Shown here: piece by piece, positions 5,109-6,837 of the stretch
Position numbering within the stretch: the stretch's first letter is position 1
Layout of the letters: each line of letters opens with the position of its first letter
Assembly: GCA_904501855.1 (NCBI GenBank)
Contig: CAJGCI010000100.1
Coordinates: forward strand, 1-6,837
Length of the DNA stretch: 6,837 nucleotides
Direction: 5' to 3'
From: Oscillospiraceae bacterium
Lineage (GTDB): Bacteria > Bacillota > Clostridia > Oscillospirales > Oscillospiraceae
The notes under the pieces: model-generated
What the model saw: the letters and a program-made list of their open reading frames with translations, nothing else
Told to the model about the DNA's origin: nothing
Databases searched by the model: none
Position numbers and translations under genes: made by a program

Positions 5109-6785
5109 ATGTTATTGACCGGAGCAGAAATTGCGTCGGAAGTCCTGATCGAACAGGGCGTGACGGATATTTTCGGATATCCCGGCGGTGCAGCGCTGAA
5201 TCTGTATGATGCACTGTACGACCGTCAGGACCGGATCCACCATCACATCACTGCTCATGAGCAGGGTGCTTCTCACGCTGCAGACGGCTATGCCCGTTCC
5301 ACCGGAAAAGTCGGCGTCTGCATCTCCACCAGCGGACCGGGTGCAACGAACCTGGTCACCGGCATTGCCACCGCGTACATGGACAGCATTCCCATGATCG
5401 CAATTACCTGCAATGTCGCGCAGAGCCTCATCGGCAAAGACAGTTTCCAGGAAGTCTTTATTACCGGTGTCACCATGCCGATCAACAAATACAATGTCGG
5501 CATCCGGAGCGTCAACGATCTGGCTGACACCATCCGGGAATGCTTCCGCATCGCAAAGAGCGGACGCAAGGGGCCGGTCCTCATCGACATTCCCAAGGAC
5601 GTCCTGCTGGCAAAATGCGAGTACACTCCCGCCGAGCCCATCAAAACGGAGATGCCGGCAAAGCCCGATCCCGCTCTGATCATGGAAGCAGCGAAGATGA
5701 TCAACGCGGCGGAACGCCCCGTTCTCTGCTTCGGCGGCGGTGCCATCAGCGCCGATGCCTCCAAGCAGATCGCCTCCCTTATCGCCACCGGACATATCCC
5801 CGCCTGCCATACCATCATGGGCACCGGTGTGGTGAGTTTCGGTGACGAGCACGATCTCGGCATGGTGGGCATGCACGGAAGCCTGATCGCCAACGAGGCC
5901 ATTGCCGAAGCCGATCTGCTCATCGCAGCCGGCATCCGTTTCAGCGACCGCGTGGCCCTGAACACCGGTAAGTTCGCGCCCAACGCCAAGATCCTGCAGT
6001 TCGATATCGATCCCAGTGAGAACAGCAAGAACATCAACGTCACCAGTTTCGTGTACGGCGATCTGAAGGACTGCCTCAACGAACTGCTTCCTCTCATCGA
6101 CAAGAAAGACCGCACCGAGTGGTTTGACCGTCTGAACGGTCTGCGTGAGAAGGATTATTATCCCACATCCATCCCCGGCCAGCTGCGTCCTCATGAGATC
6201 ATGGAGATCATCGGTGAAGTCGTGGGCGAAGACGCAGTCATCGTTACCGACGTCGGCCAGCATCAGATGTGGGCTGCCCAGTACTGCAAGGCCACCCGTC
6301 CCCGCGGATTCATCACCAGCGGCGGTCTGGGAACCATGGGCTTTGGCTACGGTGCCGCCATCGGGACCAAGTTCGGTGTTCCGGAGGCCAAGGTCATCCA
6401 CATCACCGGCGACGGCTCCTTCCACATGAACATGAACGAAGCCTGTACGGCGGTGTCCAATGATCTTCAGGTCATCACCGTGATCATGGACAACAAGGTC
6501 CTGGGCATGGTGCACCAGTGGCAGAACCTGTTCTTCAATCAGCACTACATGGAGACCGAGCCCGGACGCCGCACCGATTACGTCAAGGTCATCGAAGGAT
6601 TTGGCGGGCACGGCTTCGAAGGCGATACTCCCGAAAACTTCCGCAAGGCACTGGAAGAGGCCCTGACGATCCAGGGTCCCAGCTGGATCCGCTGCCCCAT
6701 CGATCCGGATGAATTCGTTCTTCCCATGATCCCCGCGGGCAAGACTGTGGAAGACATCGTTGTCAGCGAGGAGGATTTGTACTAA
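5109..6785 (+). CDS. ilvB: Acetolactate synthase (acetohydroxyacid synthase), large catalytic subunit
   Basis: This ThDP-dependent enzyme joins two pyruvates to 2-acetolactate, or pyruvate and 2-ketobutyrate to 2-aceto-2-hydroxybutyrate, the first common step of Val, Leu and Ile synthesis. The 558-residue product has the normal length. Its N-terminal ThDP domain carries FGYPGGA (22-28), catalytic Glu51 (AHEQGA) and the AHAS-type D-S-F-Q-E (111-115). The central domain has MVGMHGS (252-258) and FDIDPSE (298-304). The C-terminal ThDP/Mg domain has GDGS (434-437) and the paired Asp461-Asn462 of the metal motif, then LGMVHQWQ (465-472) and the PMIPAG end (539-544). Departures from the usual consensus are R-F-S-D-R-V (277-282; RFDDRV expected) and V-H-Q-W-Q where V-R-Q-W-Q is common. 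The start is ATG at 5109, with AAGGAGG (5092-5098) 10 nt upstream; a longer frame from 5025 would run through the leader terminator. Control is by the T-box. The stop overlaps the next ATG (TAATG), as expected of an ilvB-small subunit pair. Confidence 0.95.
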   Translation: MLLTGAEIASEVLIEQGVTDIFGYPGGAALNLYDALYDRQDRIHHHITAHEQGASHAADGYARSTGKVGVCISTSGPGATNLVTGIATAYMDSIPMIAITCNVAQSLIGKDSFQEVFITGVTMPINKYNVGIRSVNDLADTIRECFRIAKSGRKGPVLIDIPKDVLLAKCEYTPAEPIKTEMPAKPDPALIMEAAKMINAAERPVLCFGGGAISADASKQIASLIATGHIPACHTIMGTGVVSFGDEHDLGMVGMHGSLIANEAIAEADLLIAAGIRFSDRVALNTGKFAPNAKILQFDIDPSENSKNINVTSFVYGDLKDCLNELLPLIDKKDRTEWFDRLNGLREKDYYPTSIPGQLRPHEIMEIIGEVVGEDAVIVTDVGQHQMWAAQYCKATRPRGFITSGGLGTMGFGYGAAIGTKFGVPEAKVIHITGDGSFHMNMNEACTAVSNDLQVITVIMDNKVLGMVHQWQNLFFNQHYMETEPGRRTDYVKVIEGFGGHGFEGDTPENFRKALEEALTIQGPSWIRCPIDPDEFVLPMIPAGKTVEDIVVSEEDLY

Positions 6786-6837
6786 TGGCAGATACCTATT
6801 TCAACCCCACTGTCATCGTTATGATCGTGGAAGACAA
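6785..6837 (+). CDS. Start of a downstream gene, probably the ACT-domain acetolactate synthase small subunit (partial)
   Basis: The ATG shares one base with the ilvB stop (TAATG at 6783-6787), and GAGGAGG (6768-6774) lies 10 nt upstream, inside ilvB. Only 17 complete codons are visible: M-A-D-T-Y-F-N-P-T-V-I-V-M-I-V-E-D. The hydrophobic strand ending in V-E-D resembles the first strand of an ACT domain (IlvN proteins typically show V-L-V-E-N/D at this point). Position and coupling point to the regulatory small subunit, ilvN/ilvH, which gives feedback control by valine, but 17 residues cannot prove it. It would share the T-box-controlled transcript. Confidence 0.55.
   Translation, partial: MADTYFNPTVIVMIVED

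Noticed and set aside
5112..6611. Minus-strand open frame of 499 codons opposite ilvB
   Set aside because: Long but antisense to a clearly functional ilvB, with low-complexity-looking Asp/Gly/His-rich translation and no known motif or convincing upstream signals.
1..6837. Search for CRISPR arrays, insertion sequences, phage genes, tRNA or rRNA genes
   Set aside because: No direct repeat series, transposase or integrase motif, terminal inverted repeats or structural RNA gene was recognised by eye on either strand.

Overview
This 6.8 kb window looks like a housekeeping stretch of a fairly GC-rich Bacillota (Firmicutes, clostridial or erysipelotrichial grade) chromosome. The evidence is strong AAGGAGG-type ribosome binding sites, consensus SigA-like promoters, a family II (DHH) pyrophosphatase with CBS and DRTGG inserts, and a T-box leader in front of a branched-chain amino acid gene. 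The genus cannot be fixed from this sequence. I see no mobile element, CRISPR array, tRNA or rRNA.

Layout: (1) 1-275, the 3' end of an alpha/beta hydrolase on the + strand, closed by a hairpin that overlaps its stop codon. (2) 297-1984, a promoter and a complete 538-residue CBS/DRTGG-containing Mn-dependent inorganic pyrophosphatase. (3) 2002-2043, a strong terminator usable from both sides, between convergent genes. (4) 4661 down to 2053 on the - strand, a promoter and three overlapping genes: a small six-helix membrane protein (Pr6Pr/AIG1-like), a RihA/B-type nucleoside hydrolase and a D-2-hydroxyacid dehydrogenase. The overlaps are 8 and 4 nt, so the genes are probably translationally coupled. 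(5) 4743-5108, a TTGACA/TAGAAT promoter divergent from that operon, followed by a roughly 330-nt untranslated leader. The leader carries a T-box riboswitch, recognised by its AGAGTGGTACCGC antiterminator bulge and overlapping terminator. (6) 5109-6785, ilvB, the acetolactate synthase large subunit. (7) 6785 to the window end, the start of the next gene, overlapping ilvB by one base and probably the ACT-domain small subunit.

The best-supported functional story is control of ilvB (and the gene after it) by uncharged tRNA: the leader terminates transcription unless an uncharged branched-chain tRNA stabilises the antiterminator. The pyrophosphatase removes the PPi released by biosynthesis and is probably adenine-nucleotide regulated. 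The minus-strand operon suggests nucleoside salvage linked to a 2-keto/2-hydroxyacid step and an uncharacterised membrane protein, but the shared pathway is unknown. I found no clearly undescribed system. The points most worth following are the non-canonical specifier region of the T-box and the membrane protein/nucleoside hydrolase/dehydrogenase operon.
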